Below, in pieces: positions 61,901 to 64,000 of a stretch of DNA of 64,000 nucleotides (the stretch's first letter is position 1; the number at the start of each line of letters is the position of its first letter). Source of the stretch: Lanius collurio (Eukaryota > Chordata > Aves > Passeriformes > Laniidae). The DNA is taken from the NCBI GenBank assembly GCA_020086605.1, contig JACBWW010000038.1:5726782-5790781 (forward strand). The letters are read 5' to 3'. Position numbers and translations under genes: made by a program. The notes below the pieces were generated by a model that was given only the letters and a program-made list of their open reading frames with translations, was not told the origin of the DNA and ran no database searches.

Positions 61901-64000
61901 AAATTTTCGTGAAATGTTCAGTAGTTGCACAAGCATACAAATAGATACATATTCAAATTTGTAAAAATGTGATGGCATACTTCAGTTGGAAAAGTAGCAG
62001 GTTTAGCTTAAGTTAGGCTGCTGTTTCTTTTATCAGTTTTAATGAGACGCTTGGCAGAACCAATACTGAAATCCTTGTAGCTGTTGGCTGACACACACAA
62101 TGTCTGCTGCTTAATGAAGGAGTAAATTGTATCATAAATCTCCTATTTTAAATGCTGTTTGTTTGTATGAGGAGTGCAAATCACCTTTCAAACTTAGAGA
62201 TTTCTGCTGTCTCCTTCTTTATATATTGTATGTGTATATTGTAAAGGATACCATAAAAGGATGCAATTTGTCCAAGACCAAATATCAAAGATGTTATCAT
62301 ATCTTCTGATATTTATTTTCTGGATGAAATTTGGGGGCATAACTGTGGACCAAATGCACATCATCATTAAAAACAATTCCAAAAAATACATGGGGAAACC
62401 AGAAAAAAAAAAAGTAGAAAGTAAAGTTTCACAGAGCAAAAAGTTTATTCTTGAGAGACTTGCCCATGGCTTGATTGGTGTGTATTTGAAAAGAGTCACC
62501 TTATTGGGGTCCATCAATTTACCACTATTACAATATCTAGGCATCCTGTGAGGATTTCTGTGTACCTTTGCTAGTTGCTACCTTACATTTATAGCACTTC
62601 TCTCACTAATTCAATATTTTGGTATGTATGGAACCCTCTGCCCTGAGCTAACTAAGCAAAATGTTCCAGTATATGGCTGATAATGTGGCACAAAAGAAAT
62701 CTCATTATTTTCAGTGCAACTCCTGTAAGGCTCAACTGGTCATCATTGCCCGGGCCTTTGCTGTTCTACTGGTGTGTGCAGACTCCTTCAAAGTGGAGGG
62801 ATCTACTGTGCCTTGTATCTTGGTTGGTGCTTCTCTTTTTTGGGGGGGCTGGGTAGGGCATTTGTTTTTTGTTCACTTGTTGGGTTTTTAGTAGCATACA
62901 TAGAGTAGATATTTTCTCTTACTACCATAGTGCTGTTATTACCACCAGTCAGGCTTCATCCATTTCATGGACTGTACGACTTCATCAACTTAATTTCTTC
63001 TGATTATTCTGCCAAAGACCAAACATTGGTTTTCCCAGGTTCTGGGAATTTTGTTCCAGGTAATAACCATGATTTTCCTTTTTCCTCTTAAGCCATCAAT
63101 GGGTTTGCCAGTTGTAAATCAGCCACAAATGTCTCTTGGCATCTTTTTTTTTTTTTTTTGTCTCTTTTAAAAAATATGCTGCTTGGTTATTCTCATGATA
63201 TTCTGACTTATTCGGTAAACACTCTGTTAAAAATATCAGACAGAGATCCCTTTTGTCTTCAGTCGTCCTTGTGACTGCATCTAACCTACAATGAGTGATG
63301 GGGACACCCAGCGTAGTTCCAGCCTGAGCAGGTGTGTCTGGACCCTGCCTCAAGTAATAAGTGATGCAATAGTAAACAAAGCAATTAATGGGGACACAGC
63401 TAAACTGCTGCTAGTTCTGGCACTGGACTTCAGCTGCCACCAGTTCAAGTATCTCTGCAGTATCATTTGATGGGAGGTAGTAGGTCCTTCATTGCCCAGA
63501 GAAAGTCTGTTTCATCAGGTAATTCATTGGATTTCAGAGCCCACCATCAGGGTCAAAGCATTACACCTCTGAAATCTGTACCTCTTGTCAAATCCAAGTG
63601 AAATCAGCCCTTTTATCCTAATACTTATGATGAGGAAGAGGAGGTCAGACACAGGGACATGACAACATATGCTTCCTTTCCTTGTAACTCTAAGAAAAAG
63701 AGTCTGACTTCCAGCTTGAGGAATCCCAAAACACTAGAGAGATCATACACTGAATAAATTCACCTTGCAAGTGAATGGCTGTGGAATGAGGAACAAAACA
63801 GCTCTGGACAATAATGAGGGAAAGAAAGAGTAATTTGGGCAAATGTGCAAGCGTGTTTAATGAAACAGAAGTCAGATGCAAACCCACTATCATATATCCT
63901 CCAAGATCAGGGCAGCATAATAATTGCATTATATTGGTCTTGTACAGACATCGTCAAAGATTTCGTACTTAAGTGAGCAGACCACAAGGAGTAATTTAGC
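58921..64000. other. Upstream intergenic, nothing recognised
   Basis: AT-rich unique sequence without recognisable exon, RNA gene or repeat other than the poly-T tract at 63.15 kb. The nearest upstream gene expected from mammalian order, INPP4B, is not seen. Confidence 0.6.
63144..63159. repeat. Poly-T tract, 16 T
   Basis: A homopolymer in upstream intergenic DNA with no associated element recognised. Confidence 0.93.

Overview
The window is vertebrate nuclear DNA and most likely from a bird. It is AT-rich and gene-poor. Its recognisable interspersed repeats are CR1 retrotransposon 3' ends of the avian type, its one multi-exon gene is compact, and there is no sign of SINE or L1 families typical of mammals. 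I cannot name the species.

The one protein-coding gene I can support is USP38, a ubiquitin-specific cysteine protease, on the minus strand. Its ten coding exons run from about 56.3 kb down to a stop codon at 38546. I resolved nine complete exons and the 3' part of exon 1 base by base. All nine introns are GT-AG, all phases agree, and the 879 visible residues align end to end with mammalian USP38. The catalytic Cys, His and Asp and the two CxxC pairs are present. The first ~155-160 codons, the start codon and probably part of the 5' UTR fall in an assembly gap of 310 N (55981-56290). The gap lies in a CpG-island promoter with CCAAT and GC boxes.

Layout: 1-38.4 kb is intergenic DNA downstream of USP38. 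It holds CR1 fragments, a pentanucleotide microsatellite, an interstitial telomeric (CCCTAA) block at 8.9-9.0 kb, poly-A tracts and a short non-autonomous hAT-type DNA transposon at 33.4-33.7 kb. 38.5-56.3 kb is USP38, with CR1 copies in introns 1 and 9. 56.3-56.9 kb is the CpG island and a possible divergent non-coding transcript ending in AATAAA. 56.9-64 kb is upstream intergenic DNA with one clear CR1 fragment and a 50-bp tandem duplication.

From mammalian gene order one would expect GAB1 downstream of USP38 on the same strand and INPP4B far upstream. I see no exon of either here. No bacterial-type operon, CRISPR array, viral genome or novel multi-gene system is visible. The points worth a second look are the mis-sized gap over exon 1, the interstitial telomeric block, the hAT element with its degraded target duplication, and the divergent-transcript candidate.
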